From NCBI RefSeq assembly GCF_026967935.1, contig NZ_JAPVBL010000004.1, positions 434,001 to 498,000 on the forward strand: a stretch of 64,000 bases of DNA, written 5' to 3'. The translations under genes were made by a program, and so were the position numbers. This document shows positions 41,318 through 50,914 of the stretch, in pieces (the first letter of the stretch is position 1; each line of letters starts with the position of its first letter). Under the pieces are notes generated by a model. That model did no database searches, had not been told where the DNA came from, and saw only the letters and a program-made list of their open reading frames with translations. Origin of the DNA: Modestobacter sp. VKM Ac-2982. GTDB taxonomy: Bacteria; Actinomycetota; Actinomycetes; Mycobacteriales; Geodermatophilaceae.

Positions 41318-42478
41318 ATGTCCGACACGCTGACCGGATCCCCGGAGCTGGACGCCGTGAACGCGGCGCTGGCGACCGTCCAGGACCCCGAGATCAACCG
41401 TCCGCTGCCCGAGCTGGGCATGGTCAAGGACGTGCAGATCGGCGTCGGCGGCGACCCGGGCGCGGTGCGCATCGAGGTCTACCTGACCGTCGCCGGCTGC
41501 CCGATGCGCGAGACCATCACCAACCGCGTCACCCAGGCCGTCTCCGCGGTCCCCGGCGTCACCTCCGTGTCGGTCGGCCTGGACGTCATGAGCGACGAGC
41601 AGCGCACGGAGCTGCGCAAGACGGTCCGCGGCAGCGACACCGCCGAGCCGGTGATCCCCTTCGCCCAGCCCGGCTCGCTGACCCGGGTCTACGCGGTCGC
41701 CTCGGGCAAGGGCGGGGTCGGCAAGTCCAGCGTCACCGTCAACCTCGCCGCTGCGCTGGCCAAGAAGGGCCTGGCGGTCGGCGTCGTGGACGCCGACATC
41801 TACGGCCACTCGGTGCCCCGGATGCTCGGCGTGGACGACAAGCCGACCCAGGTCGACAACATGATCATGCCGCCGCAGTCCTACGGCGTGAAGGTCATCT
41901 CGATCGGCATGTTCACCCCGGGCAACACCCCCGTGGTCTGGCGTGGCCCGATGCTGCACCGCGCGCTGCAGCAGTTCCTCGCCGACGTGTGGTGGGGCGA
42001 CCTGGACGTCCTGCTGTTGGACCTCCCGCCCGGCACCGGTGACGTGGCGATCTCGGTGGCCCAGCTGGTGCCCAACGCCGAGATCCTGGTCGTGACGACG
42101 CCGCAGCTCGCCGCCGCCGAGGTGGCCGAGCGGGCCGGCGCGATCGCCACCCAGACCCACCAGCAGGTCGTCGGCGTCGTGGAGAACATGTCCTGGCTGG
42201 AGCTGCCCGACGGCTCCCGGATGGAGGTCTTCGGCTCCGGCGGCGGCCAGGCCGTCTCCGACGCGCTCACCAAGACCCTCGGTGCGCGGGTGCCGCTGCT
42301 GGGCCAGATCCCGCTGGACACCCGGCTCCGCGAGGCCGGTGACGCCGGGGCACCGATCGTGCTCGCCCAGCCCGACGCCCCCGCCGCGCAGTCGCTGTCC
42401 GCGATCGCCGACGCCCTCGCCGTCCGCCAGCGCGGGCTGTCCGGCATGTCGCTGGGGCTGACCCCGGTCAAGCGCTAG
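41318..42478 (+). CDS. mrp: Mrp/NBP35 family iron-sulfur carrier ATPase
   Basis: A 386-residue protein. The N-terminal MIP18/DUF59 domain spans residues 10-95. The P-loop ATPase domain has the deviant Walker A SGKGGVGKSS (129-138), DADIYGHSVPRMLG and LLLDLPPGTGDVAIS. The CxxC pair of classical Mrp is replaced (ENMSWLELPDGSRMEVFG), as I recall for M. tuberculosis Mrp (Rv1229c). The family loads or transfers Fe-S clusters. aaggagacac precedes the ATG, and a strong terminator follows. Confidence 0.92.
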   Translation: MSDTLTGSPELDAVNAALATVQDPEINRPLPELGMVKDVQIGVGGDPGAVRIEVYLTVAGCPMRETITNRVTQAVSAVPGVTSVSVGLDVMSDEQRTELRKTVRGSDTAEPVIPFAQPGSLTRVYAVASGKGGVGKSSVTVNLAAALAKKGLAVGVVDADIYGHSVPRMLGVDDKPTQVDNMIMPPQSYGVKVISIGMFTPGNTPVVWRGPMLHRALQQFLADVWWGDLDVLLLDLPPGTGDVAISVAQLVPNAEILVVTTPQLAAAEVAERAGAIATQTHQQVVGVVENMSWLELPDGSRMEVFGSGGGQAVSDALTKTLGARVPLLGQIPLDTRLREAGDAGAPIVLAQPDAPAAQSLSAIADALAVRQRGLSGMSLGLTPVKR

Positions 42479-42493
42479 TCACCCTCGGCAGCA

Positions 42494-42530
42494 CAGAGGC
42501 CGGTCACCCCCGCGGGGTGACCGGCCTCTG
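42494..42530. terminator. intrinsic terminator
   Basis: A perfect 17-bp stem (cagaggccggtcacccc with its complement) with a three-base loop, followed by ctgttcc; 15 bases after the mrp stop. Confidence 0.85.
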
Positions 42531-42595
42531 CTGTTCCGACCCCGTCCAGGGGCCCGCCCTGAGCCTGCGAAGAGTGGGGAGGACGGGGTCCCTGC

Positions 42596-42991
42596 TCAGG
42601 TGGCGTCGACGTCGAAGGGCGGCGGGGTGCTCGCGTCCCGGCTGCCGGTCATCTGCCCTGCCGTGGCACGGGCCCCTGCGGCGGTCGCCCCGGCGGCGGT
42701 CGCCCCGGCGGCGGTGCTCCCGGTGCGGGCCGGGGCGTCGTCGTCCCCCATCAGCTGGGACCGGATGAAGGTCTTCGGGTGGTACTGCCGCAGGTCGATG
42801 TCGCGCAGGTGGTCGAAGTCGTCGCCCAGGGTCTCGTGCAGCTGCCCACGCACCCCGGTGACCGCCTCACGCGCCTTCTTCAACCCGCTGGCCGCGTCCT
42901 TGGCCAGCGTGGGCAGCCGGTCGGGGCCGAAGATGAACAGCGCCGCCAACGCCAGGACGACGATCTCGCCCCAGCCGATCGAGTCGAACAC
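42596..42991 (-). CDS. tatB: TatB, twin-arginine translocase subunit
   Basis: A 131-residue protein. It starts MFDSIGWGEIVVLALAALFIFGPDRLP, the short helix and hinge with FGP typical of TatA/B. An amphipathic helix (LAKDAASGLKKAREAVTG) follows, then a flexible tail with GATAA repeats. Acidic residue E9 in the helix favours TatB over TatA. Position next to htrA-rseA-sigE matches M. tuberculosis Rv1224. Confidence 0.9.
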   Translation of the reverse strand: MFDSIGWGEIVVLALAALFIFGPDRLPTLAKDAASGLKKAREAVTGVRGQLHETLGDDFDHLRDIDLRQYHPKTFIRSQLMGDDDAPARTGSTAAGATAAGATAAGARATAGQMTGSRDASTPPPFDVDAT

Positions 42992-43089
42992 CGCTCCTCC
43001 TCGCGCCCACCGCGCACCGCGGTCGTGTCCAGCGTAGGTGGACCGGCTTGCCGCCAGGCGACCCGCGGCCCAACAGGACGTGTCGGGGC

Positions 43090-44700
43090 TCAGGCCACGC
43101 CGAGGGTGACGTCGACCTCGCGGGAGCTGCCGCCCCGCACCAGCTCCAGCGTGACCGTGTCGCCCGGCTCGTGCGCGTCGACCTCGACGGCCAGCTCCTC
43201 CGAGCTGCGCACCGGCTCGCCGTCGACCGCGATCACCACGTCCTGCTCCTGCACGCCGGCCTCGGCGGCACCGCTTTCCGGCTCGACGTTGAGCACGAGC
43301 GCGCCGTCGCGGGTCCCGTCGGTCACCGAGCGGGCGTTCACGCCGAGCGAGGCGTGCACCGCCGTCCCGGTGCTGATCAGCTCCTCGGTGATGTCGCGGA
43401 CGGTGTCGATCGGGATGGCGAAGCCGAGGCCGATCGAGCCGCCGGTGGTGCCGTTGCCCCCGACCGACGCGATCGCGGTGTTGATCCCGATGACCGCGCC
43501 GGTGGCGTCGACGAGGGCACCTCCGGAGTTGCCCGGGTTGATCGGCGCGTCGGTCTGCACCGCGCTGATCACGGCGTTGGTGTCGCTGCCCTCGCCGGAC
43601 AGCCGCACCGGGCGGTCCAGCGCGCTGACGATGCCGCTGGTGACCGTGCCGGCCAGGCCCAGTGGTGAGCCGATGGCCACCACCGGGTCGCCGACGACCA
43701 GGTCGTCGACGCTGCCGAGCGACGCCGCGACCAGGCCCGGCTTGTCCACCTTGAGGACGGCGAGGTCGCTGGCCGGGTCGCGGCCGACGATGCGGGCGGT
43801 CGAACCGCTGCCGTCGCTGAAGACCGCGCGGATCTCCGCGCCCTCGACGTCGGCCGCACCGGAGATCACGTGGTTGTTGGTGACGATGTAGCCGCCGTCC
43901 GCGTCCACCACGACCCCGGACCCGGTGGCGCCTGCGCTGGCCAGCCGGACCTCGACGGAGACCACGGCGGGCATGATCCGGCCGGCGATGTCGGAGATCG
44001 AACCGGGCTCCCGACTGGTGCCCGGGGCCACCTCGGAGAGCTGGGTGCCCTCGGCCAGCAGCGGTGCCTCGTCGGCCGTCCGGCCCAGGTACCAGGCGGT
44101 CGTGCCGCCGACCATGCCGACCAGCAGCAGGCTCAGCAGCGCCAGCACGGTCAGCCGGACGGAGAGGTCACGGACCCGGACCTTGCGGCGGCCCTGCGGG
44201 TCCAGCACCACCGGGCCGGGCTGCTGCGGCTCCTCGGGGTACTGCGCGGGCGCACCGAGCGCGGCGGGGGCGTGCGGGTCGCGCCACGGGTCCGCCGCGG
44301 CGTCGGGCTTCCAGAACGGGGCGGCCGCGGTGCGCCGCCGCGCGGGACGGCCACCCGGGGGCTCGCCCAGACCGGTGGCCCCGTCCCGCGGCGCGAACGC
44401 CCGCAGCACGGCCTCCGGCGGCGGCGGGGGCAGCGGCCGGGGCGCGGGCACGGGACGGTCGGTGCCGAAGGACCCCTCGACCGCGGCCGGCCGGCCGAAG
44501 GCGGCCCGCTGTTCGGGCTGGGGAGCCGGTGCGGGCGGGGTGTGGGGCTGCAGCCGGGAGTCGGTCGGTGCGAAGGCGCCCGTCGTCCCTGCGGGCCGGG
44601 CGTAGGCCGCCGACTGCTCCTCGGGCGGGCCGGGGGCGTGGTCGGTGTCCGGGAGCGGTGAGCCCGCGTCGGACGGCTCGGTGTCGGGCGTCGCGCTCAG
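43090..44700 (-). CDS. htrA: HtrA/DegP-like membrane serine protease, CTG start proposed
   Basis: About 536 residues: a proline-rich cytosolic N-terminus, one membrane helix (residues about 181-201, LTVLALLSLLLVGMVGG), a trypsin-like domain with H277 (TNNHVIS), D312 (ASDLAVL) and S392 (PGNSGGAL), and a C-terminal PDZ domain. The first ATG/GTG/TTG in frame is GTG 44451. Codon bias continues to 44700, where a CTG overlaps the rseA stop (CTGA), so a CTG start with translational coupling is proposed. It acts on misfolded envelope proteins and is a usual SigE target; the order sigE-rseA-htrA-tatB equals Rv1221-Rv1224. Confidence 0.88.
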   Translation of the reverse strand: MSATPDTEPSDAGSPLPDTDHAPGPPEEQSAAYARPAGTTGAFAPTDSRLQPHTPPAPAPQPEQRAAFGRPAAVEGSFGTDRPVPAPRPLPPPPPEAVLRAFAPRDGATGLGEPPGGRPARRRTAAAPFWKPDAAADPWRDPHAPAALGAPAQYPEEPQQPGPVVLDPQGRRKVRVRDLSVRLTVLALLSLLLVGMVGGTTAWYLGRTADEAPLLAEGTQLSEVAPGTSREPGSISDIAGRIMPAVVSVEVRLASAGATGSGVVVDADGGYIVTNNHVISGAADVEGAEIRAVFSDGSGSTARIVGRDPASDLAVLKVDKPGLVAASLGSVDDLVVGDPVVAIGSPLGLAGTVTSGIVSALDRPVRLSGEGSDTNAVISAVQTDAPINPGNSGGALVDATGAVIGINTAIASVGGNGTTGGSIGLGFAIPIDTVRDITEELISTGTAVHASLGVNARSVTDGTRDGALVLNVEPESGAAEAGVQEQDVVIAVDGEPVRSSEELAVEVDAHEPGDTVTLELVRGGSSREVDVTLGVA

Positions 44701-45275
44701 GGCGTCCCACCATCCGCCAGGCCGGTGCGGGAACCGACGGTGAACGCCCGCACCACCGGCGGGACGATGTCGGTGCGCTCGGTCGGCGCCGTGTAGCGGA
44801 CGGGGCCGGCGACCGGTTCCCGGTTCGGCAGATCGGCGGTGGGCAGGTTGACGGCGAGCACCGCGACGCCCAGACCGAGTCCGGCCAGCGCCCCGGTCAT
44901 CCCCCGACGCAGCCAGCGGGCGCCGCCGTCGGAACGGGGTGCCGTCTCGGTGGGGGCCAGCGGGATCGCCCAGGAACCACCCGCGCCGGTGGCGGTGAGC
45001 CCGTCGGCGCCGGCGCTCAGCTGACCCAGGCCGCCGCCGGGGCCGGCGGTGGTGAACGGGATGGCCTGCAGCCGGGACAGGAGGTCACCGGGGACGGCAA
45101 CGTCCACGCCGTGCCGGAGCGCGTCCTTGGCCTCGCGCTGGGCGGCGACCGCCATCCGGCACTGCGCGCAGCCGGTCAGGTGCCGGGCCGCCCGGTTCGC
45201 CGCGCCGCCGGAGAGCTCTCCGTCGACGAGGGCGGCGATCGCCTCTTGGGCGAGGTGGCTCTCCGGGATGCTCAC
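44697..45275 (-). CDS. rseA: RseA-like anti-sigma factor with zinc-finger domain
   Basis: A 192-residue protein. The N-terminal anti-sigma zinc-binding motif [12 protein letters not shown] is followed by a linker and one possible helix ([18 protein letters not shown]). It binds and inhibits the SigE sigma factor encoded just upstream. Its GTG start overlaps the sigE stop (GTGA), keeping sigma and anti-sigma in balance. Equivalent to Rv1222. Confidence 0.88.
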   Translation of the reverse strand: MSIPESHLAQEAIAALVDGELSGGAANRAARHLTGCAQCRMAVAAQREAKDALRHGVDVAVPGDLLSRLQAIPFTTAGPGGGLGQLSAGADGLTATGAGGSWAIPLAPTETAPRSDGGARWLRRGMTGALAGLGLGVAVLAVNLPTADLPNREPVAGPVRYTAPTERTDIVPPVVRAFTVGSRTGLADGGTP

Positions 45276-45970
45276 GACACCTCCACGGCGGGGACGGGCC
45301 GACCCGGGGCGAGGTGGGCCAGCGCCTCGCGCAGCTGCACGCGACCACGGTGGATGCGGCTGCGGACGGTGCCCAGCTTGATGCCGAGGGTCGCCGAGAT
45401 CTCCTCGTAGGTGAGGCCCTCGATGTCGCACAGCACGACCGCGACCCGGAACTCCGGGGACAGCGCGTCGAGGGCGGCCTGGATCTGCGGGTCGAGGTGG
45501 GTGTCCGCGTAGACCTGCTCCGGGGACGGCGCGGAGCCGGGCAGCCGCTCGGTGTCCTCGGGCAGGGCGTCGAAGCGGATGCGCTGCCGCCGACGCACCA
45601 TGTCCAGGAACAGGTTGGTCGTGATCCGGTGCAGCCAGCCCTCGAAGGTGCCCGGGGAGAAGTCGGCGAGCGAGCGGAACACCCGGACGAAGGTCTCCTG
45701 GGTGAGGTCCTCGGCGTCCTGCTGGTTGCCCGAGAGCCGGTACGCCAGCCGGTAGACGCGTGCGGAGTGGTCCCGGACGACCTGCTCCCAGGTGGGCGCC
45801 ACCCAGCCCTCGGCCGCGGCGGCCGCGGGCTCGAGGTCGGCGGTGGCCGCCGACCCGGTCGCGGAGGGCTCGATCACGGACCCAGGATCGCAGACGGCCG
45901 CGCTCGACACCTCCCCTGCAGGGGTGGACCGCTCGGTGGAGCGCTGGCTGGTGGTACGCGAGAGACGCAC
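45272..45970 (-). CDS. sigE: ECF sigma factor SigE
   Basis: A 232-residue extracytoplasmic-function sigma factor. Region 2 has [31 protein letters not shown]; region 4 has [22 protein letters not shown] and [12 protein letters not shown]. It directs RNA polymerase to envelope-stress genes. The GTG at 45970 is chosen because an ECF-type promoter (45980-46005) would start transcription about there; GTG 45877 is a shorter alternative. Followed by rseA and htrA, each with stop/start overlap. Confidence 0.9.
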   Translation of the reverse strand: MRLSRTTSQRSTERSTPAGEVSSAAVCDPGSVIEPSATGSAATADLEPAAAAAEGWVAPTWEQVVRDHSARVYRLAYRLSGNQQDAEDLTQETFVRVFRSLADFSPGTFEGWLHRITTNLFLDMVRRRQRIRFDALPEDTERLPGSAPSPEQVYADTHLDPQIQAALDALSPEFRVAVVLCDIEGLTYEEISATLGIKLGTVRSRIHRGRVQLREALAHLAPGRPVPAVEVS

Positions 45971-45979
45971 GTCCAGTGC

Positions 45980-46005
45980 AACGACCGGGCGCGGCCGGTG
46001 TTCCC
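45980..46005 (-). promoter_or_regulatory. ECF-type (probably autoregulatory) promoter of sigE
   Basis: On the minus strand GGGAAC (46005-46000), 16 bases, then CGTT (45983-45980). This fits the GGAAC-N16/17-GTT pattern of SigE-type sigma factors. The start point would fall about on the GTG at 45970, so the mRNA may be leaderless. Confidence 0.55.
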
Positions 46006-46109
46006 AGGCAGCGCGGACACACAGCCGGTTGCCAGGCAGCCGGCCGGGTCGCGCCGGCCTCCCCCACCCGGCCGGGCGCGGACCCCGCCCCCGCCACTAC
46101 CCTCGCCCG

Positions 46110-46787
46110 GTGACCAGCGTTGCCGGACCGCCCCCCACCGGCGGCACCCCGACCGACGCGGCGGCCTATGCCGACGGCTTCGCCGCCGAGACCCCCGCCC
46201 AGGTGGCCGCCCGCCAGCGCGCCGTGACCTCGGCCGATGCGTTCGGGACCCAGGTCCCGGTCGAACCGGCCGTGGGCGCGACGCTCTCCGTGCTCGCCGC
46301 GGCCTGCGACGCCCGCTCGGTGGTGTCCATCGGCAGCGGCGGCGGGGTGGCCGGGCTCTGGCTGCTGCAGGGGATGCGCCCCGACGGCGTCCTCACCGCC
46401 CTGGACGCCGACCCGGCCGAGCTGCGTGCCGCCCGGCAGGCCTTCACCGAGGCCGGTGTCCCCAGCGGGCGCACCCGGCTGATCTTCGGCACGCCCGGCG
46501 AGGTGCTGCCGCGCCTGTCCCCGGGCGCCTACGACCTGGTCAGCTGCGCCGGCCCGCCGCTGGAGTACGCCGGCAACCTGACCGGCCTGCTGGGGTTGAT
46601 CCGGCACAGCGGGTCGCTGATCTGCCACGGCCTGCTCGCCGAGGACCGGATCGCCGACCCCTCGGCCCAGGACGCGCAGACCGTCGCCTGGCGGGAGATC
46701 GCCCGGACCCTGCGCGAGGACGAGACGCTGACCTGCGCGGTGCTGCCGATCGGCACCGGCCTGCTGGTCGCCACCAAGCGCACCTAG
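46110..46787 (+). CDS. O-methyltransferase (Rv1220c-like)
   Basis: A 225-residue class I SAM methyltransferase: VVSIGSGGGVAGLWLLQGM as motif I (Gly-rich) and LTALDADPAELRAAR as the acidic motif. The plan is that of the O-methyltransferase_3 group. Substrate unknown. It diverges from sigE, as Rv1220c does from Rv1221. TACCCT (46098-46103) six bases before the GTG suggests a leaderless start. Its TAG stop overlaps the convergent gene stop. Confidence 0.85.
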   Translation: MTSVAGPPPTGGTPTDAAAYADGFAAETPAQVAARQRAVTSADAFGTQVPVEPAVGATLSVLAAACDARSVVSIGSGGGVAGLWLLQGMRPDGVLTALDADPAELRAARQAFTEAGVPSGRTRLIFGTPGEVLPRLSPGAYDLVSCAGPPLEYAGNLTGLLGLIRHSGSLICHGLLAEDRIADPSAQDAQTVAWREIARTLREDETLTCAVLPIGTGLLVATKRT

Positions 46788-47299
46788 GCGTCCTGCCCGG
46801 GCCCGAACGGGAACTCCGCCTCCGCGGCCCACGGCCCGCCCAGGTACCGCCACAGCCCCAGGCCGCGGGCGGTCACCGTCTGCGGCACGAAGGACGCGGC
46901 CAGTTCGGCGTGCAGCGCCCGCGCGGCCTCCGGGGCGACCTTGTTCTGCACGGTCACGTGCGGGCGGGACCACTGCCGGTCCTGCCGGGTCAGCCACGGG
47001 TCGAAGGCGTCCGCCAGGCCTGCGCGCAGCGTCGTCAGTTCGGGCGCCGACAGGTCCAGGGCGACGCCGCGCCCGAGGAAGCGGACGCCGGTGACGGCCA
47101 CCTCGAACCCCGACCGCGCAGCCACCGCCGCCAGCTCCCGGCCGACGGCCGCCCGGTGCTCACCGGGCAGCGCGTGGAACAGCGTCACGTGTGCCCGCAG
47201 GTGGTTGCGCTCCGGCGGGAAGTGCGCCGCCCGCAGCCGGTCGAACCGCTGCTGCGCAGCCTCGTCCAGCAGCAGCGACACGATCAGCGGCGGCGGCAC
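46784..47299 (-). CDS. 2'-5' RNA ligase family protein
   Basis: A 171-residue protein with the two H-x-T/S motifs of the 2H phosphoesterase family: HVTLFH (residues 37-42) and HVTVQNK. These proteins hydrolyse or form 2',5'- or cyclic phosphodiesters in RNA or nucleotides. It ends within the methyltransferase stop (shared CTAG). Confidence 0.85.
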   Translation of the reverse strand: MPPPLIVSLLLDEAAQQRFDRLRAAHFPPERNHLRAHVTLFHALPGEHRAAVGRELAAVAARSGFEVAVTGVRFLGRGVALDLSAPELTTLRAGLADAFDPWLTRQDRQWSRPHVTVQNKVAPEAARALHAELAASFVPQTVTARGLGLWRYLGGPWAAEAEFPFGPGQDA

Positions 47300-47321
47300 G
47301 GTGGTCCGGTGGACGGCGGGT

Positions 47322-48542
47322 CTAGTGGATGGCGCGGGAGCCCTTGCCGAGGACGGTGATCCCGCTCGCGGTCACGTGGTATCGCTCCCGGTCCCGCTCG
47401 GGGTCGACACCGATCTGCGCACCGGGTGGGACGACGACGTTCTTGTCCAGGATGGCGCGCCGCACGACGGCGCCCTCACCGATGTGCACGCCGTCCATCA
47501 GCACGCTGGCCTCGACCCGGGAACCGCGCTCCACGCGCACGTTCGGTGCGACCACCGAGCCGTGCACCGAGCCTCCGTCGATGATCACCCCGGCGCTGAC
47601 CATCGACTCCTCGGCCCGGCCACCCAGCACGAACTTGGCCGGCGGCAGCATCGGCGGCAGCGTGTAGATCGGCCAGCGGTCGTTGTAGAGGTTGAAGATC
47701 GGGCTGACCGACACGAGGTCCATGTGCGAGTCGTAGTAGGCGTCCAGAGTCCCGACGTCGCGCCAGTAGCCGTGGTCGCGCTCGGTCTCCCCCGGCACGG
47801 CGTTGCTGCTGAAGTCATAGACATAGGCGTCGCCGGCCTCGGCCATCATCGGCATGATCGACCCGCCCATGTCGTGCACCGAGTTCTCGTCGGCGGCGTC
47901 GACCCGTAGGGCCTCCAGCAGCGCGTCGGTGGTGAAGACGTAGTTGCCCATCGAGGCGAAGGTCTCCTCCGGGCTGCCCGGCATCCCCGGCGGGTCGGCC
48001 GGCTTCTCCAGGAACTGGCGCACCTTGCCGTTCTCGTCGGCGTCGATGACCCCGAAGGCGGTCGCCTCCTGGCGCGGCACCCGCAGGCCCGCGACGGTCA
48101 CGCCGGCGCCGGTGGCCAGGTGCTGGTCGATCATCTGCGACGGGTCCATCCGGTACACGTGGTCGGCACCGAAGACGACGACGATCTCGGGCCGGTCGTC
48201 GTAGATCAGGTTGAGGCTCTGGTAGATCGCGTCGGCGCTGCCGGTGTACCAGCGCGGCCCGAGCCGCTGCTGCGCCGGGACCGGGGTGATGTAGCTGCCC
48301 AGCAGCGTGGACATCCGCCACACCGTGGTGATGTGCCGGTCCAGCGAGTGGCTCTTGTACTGGGTGAGCACCGCGATCCGCCGGATGTCGGCGTTGACCA
48401 GGCTGGAGAGCACGAAGTCGATGAGCCGGTAGTTGCCCCCGAACGGGACGGCGGGCTTCGCCCGGTCCTGGGTCAGCGGGGCGAGCCGCTTCCCCTCACC
48501 ACCAGCAAGGACGATTCCGAGCACCCGAGGACCAGCACGCAT
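47322..48542 (-). CDS. glgC: glucose-1-phosphate adenylyltransferase
   Basis: A 406-residue nucleotidyltransferase with left-handed beta-helix C-terminus. It has [27 protein letters not shown], the substrate-binding [10 protein letters not shown], and EKPADPPG. It makes ADP-glucose for glycogen/alpha-glucan and maltosyl pathways. Divergent from glgM with a 71-base gap, as Rv1213 and Rv1212c. Confidence 0.95.
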   Translation of the reverse strand: MRAGPRVLGIVLAGGEGKRLAPLTQDRAKPAVPFGGNYRLIDFVLSSLVNADIRRIAVLTQYKSHSLDRHITTVWRMSTLLGSYITPVPAQQRLGPRWYTGSADAIYQSLNLIYDDRPEIVVVFGADHVYRMDPSQMIDQHLATGAGVTVAGLRVPRQEATAFGVIDADENGKVRQFLEKPADPPGMPGSPEETFASMGNYVFTTDALLEALRVDAADENSVHDMGGSIMPMMAEAGDAYVYDFSSNAVPGETERDHGYWRDVGTLDAYYDSHMDLVSVSPIFNLYNDRWPIYTLPPMLPPAKFVLGGRAEESMVSAGVIIDGGSVHGSVVAPNVRVERGSRVEASVLMDGVHIGEGAVVRRAILDKNVVVPPGAQIGVDPERDRERYHVTASGITVLGKGSRAIH

Positions 48543-48613
48543 GGACGGACCGTAACGGTTCCGCCGGGCCTTCGCCCCATCTGCTGCGCACCTCCACCAC
48601 CTAGGGTGACCTC

Positions 48614-49786
48614 GTGCGCGTCGGAGTGATCACCAGGGAATGGCCGCCGGACGTCTACGGAGGGGCCGGGGTGCACGTCGAGCACCTCGTCGCGGCCCTG
48701 CGTGGCCTGGAGCAGGGGCCGGAGCTGGACGTCCACTGTTTCGGTGGTCCGCGTGCGGACGCGACCGGCCACGGGGTGCCCACGGGGCTGCAGGCCGCCA
48801 ACGGTGCACTGCAGGCCGTCGGCATCGACGTGGAGATCGCCGCCGCGCTGGCCGATGCCGAACTGGTCCACTCGCACACCTGGTACGCCAACCACGCCGG
48901 GCACCTGGCCTCGCTGGTGCACGGCTCGGCGCACGTGGTGACCGCGCACTCCCTGGAGCCCCGCCGACCGTGGAAGGCCGACCAGCTGGGCGGGGGCTAC
49001 CGGCTCTCCTCCTGGGTGGAACGGACCGCCTATGCCTCCGCCGACGCGGTGATCGCGGTCAGCCGGGGCATGCGGGCCGACGTGCTCGAGGTCTACCCCG
49101 ACCTGGACCCGGCGAAGGTGGTCGTGGTCGGCAACGGGGTCGACGCCCAGGCCTACCGGCCGATCGACGCGCCCGACGTCGTCCGCTCGGTGGGGGTCGA
49201 CCCCGACCGGCCGTACGCGCTGTTCGTCGGCCGGATCACCCGGCAGAAGGGGCTGGTGCACCTGCTGGCCGCAGCCGAGCAGCTGCCGCCCGAGGCCGGC
49301 CTGGTCCTCTGCGCGGGCGCACCCGACACCCCGGCCGAGCGGGCGCAGGTCGCCGACGCCGTGGCCGAGCTGCAGACCCGCCGCAGCGGCGTGGTCTGGA
49401 TCGAGCAGATGCTGCCCCGCGAGCAGCTGGTGCCGCTGATCACCGGGGCGACGGTCTTCGTCGTCCCGTCGGTGTACGAGCCGCTGGGCATCGTGAACCT
49501 GGAGGCCGCTGCCTGCGGGACGGCGGTCGTGGCCAGCGCCGTGGGCGGCATCCCGGAGGTCGTGGACGACGGCCGGACCGGGCTGCTGGTGCCCTACGAC
49601 GCCGAGGACCCGGCCGCCTTCGCCGCGGGGCTGGCGGCGCGGATGGCCGAGCTGCTCGCCGACCCCGACCGCGCCGCCGCGATGGGCGCGGCCGGCCGGG
49701 AGCGGGTCCTGGCCGAGTTCGGCTGGCCGGCGATCGCCCAGCAGACCGTCGAGGTCTACGAGTCGGTGCTCGCCGCCCGCCGCTGA
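48614..49786 (+). CDS. glgM: GT4 glucosyltransferase GlgM/GlgA (maltose-1-phosphate synthase)
   Basis: A 390-residue GT-B glycosyltransferase: [43 protein letters not shown] and [23 protein letters not shown] with the E-x7-E motif. Its position next to glgC and GT4 form match Rv1212c. From established work on that enzyme it should make maltose-1-phosphate from ADP-glucose and glucose-1-phosphate for alpha-glucan. Older annotation as glycogen synthase is the alternative. TAGGGT lies six bases before the GTG, suggesting a leaderless mRNA. Confidence 0.9.
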   Translation: MRVGVITREWPPDVYGGAGVHVEHLVAALRGLEQGPELDVHCFGGPRADATGHGVPTGLQAANGALQAVGIDVEIAAALADAELVHSHTWYANHAGHLASLVHGSAHVVTAHSLEPRRPWKADQLGGGYRLSSWVERTAYASADAVIAVSRGMRADVLEVYPDLDPAKVVVVGNGVDAQAYRPIDAPDVVRSVGVDPDRPYALFVGRITRQKGLVHLLAAAEQLPPEAGLVLCAGAPDTPAERAQVADAVAELQTRRSGVVWIEQMLPREQLVPLITGATVFVVPSVYEPLGIVNLEAAACGTAVVASAVGGIPEVVDDGRTGLLVPYDAEDPAAFAAGLAARMAELLADPDRAAAMGAAGRERVLAEFGWPAIAQQTVEVYESVLAARR

Positions 49787-49801
49787 GCGGAACCGCTCAG
49801 C
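49782..49801. terminator. short hairpin over two convergent stop codons
   Basis: GCTGAGCGG and CCGCTCAGC are perfect complements two bases apart and contain the stop codons of glgM and of the convergent GGDEF gene. A possible short bidirectional terminator. Confidence 0.45.
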
Positions 49802-50759
49802 CGTCCTCGTGCAGGAGGCTGCGCGCTCGTCCGGCCGCCTTCGCCCGGTACAGCGCACTGTCGGCGCGGCGCATGAACCGCGAGGTCGGCTCCCCCGGCT
49901 CGTGCTGGGCGACGCCGATCGACAGCGGCACGCCCGCGCAGGCGACCCGCAGCTGCTCGACCACCGCCAGGGCAGCCGGGCCGGCGTGGGCGGGCAGCAG
50001 CAGCGCGAACTCGTCCCCGCCGTGCCGGGCCAGCACCGATCCGCGGGGCACCCGCGGCAGCCACTCGTCGGCCACGGTTCGGAGCAGCTCGTCGCCTGCG
50101 GCGTGCCCGTGCTGGTCGTTGGTGGACTTGAAGTGGTCGATGTCGACCAACGCCACGGACAGGTCGGTGCCGGTGCGCACGGCGAACCGCACGGTCTCCT
50201 CGAGCGCGTCGTCGAAGCCGCGCCGGTTGGCCAGGCCGGTGAGCCCGTCCAGGCTGGCCGCGGAGGCACGCCGGGCGAGGGTCGCGACCACCAGCCCCAT
50301 GGCGGCCATCACGATGGCCAGCGCGACCACCGGGCCGGCCGCGACCCCGCACAGGGTCAGCACGACGGTGCACGCCCCGATCGCGGTGCCCAGGTACGCC
50401 GACGCCACCGGGAGCGCGAAGAGGAAGAACGCCGCCACGGCGATGAACAGGTACATGCCGGCCAACGCCACGGCCGAGGTCCGGTCGGGCGCCGCGTAGA
50501 CGACCGCGCTGATCAGCGCGGTCCCCAGCAGCACCATCAGGTGGAACACCGACCGCGGCAGGTGGTGACCCCAGCGGACCACTGCGCCACCGGCCAGCAG
50601 GGCAAGCGGACCGATCGCCGTCAGCACGGGTGAGACGCCGTCGTCCCCACTCCCGCCCAGCAGGACGATGGCGAGGACCGCGAGCCCTCCGGCCACGTAC
50701 AGCGCCCCGATGACCGGACCCGTGACGCGAGCGCTCGTCACCTCAGGTCCGCTGCGCAT
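49797..50759 (-). CDS. membrane-bound GGDEF diguanylate cyclase
   Basis: A 320-residue protein with about six N-terminal helices (residues 12-160) and a C-terminal GGDEF domain: SLDGLTGLANRRGFD, ALVDIDHFKSTNDQHGH, RHGGDEFALLLP. The motif is intact, so it probably makes c-di-GMP in response to a membrane signal. It is a second c-di-GMP gene in the window, unlinked to the PAS-GGDEF gene at the left end. Confidence 0.9.
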   Translation of the reverse strand: MRSGPEVTSARVTGPVIGALYVAGGLAVLAIVLLGGSGDDGVSPVLTAIGPLALLAGGAVVRWGHHLPRSVFHLMVLLGTALISAVVYAAPDRTSAVALAGMYLFIAVAAFFLFALPVASAYLGTAIGACTVVLTLCGVAAGPVVALAIVMAAMGLVVATLARRASAASLDGLTGLANRRGFDDALEETVRFAVRTGTDLSVALVDIDHFKSTNDQHGHAAGDELLRTVADEWLPRVPRGSVLARHGGDEFALLLPAHAGPAALAVVEQLRVACAGVPLSIGVAQHEPGEPTSRFMRRADSALYRAKAAGRARSLLHEDG

Positions 50760-50914
50760 CCGTTCGTGCCGCCTTCCGGGTCAGGGTGCCAGGGTCTCGG
50801 GAGTCGGCCGGGTGTGCGAGGACAGGTACGAGACCGGCGGGTTCCGTTGTGGGCAACCTAGTCGCTCACTCGAGGTGTCCGGACCGGTTCCCGGCACGAC
50901 CTCACCCGGATCGG

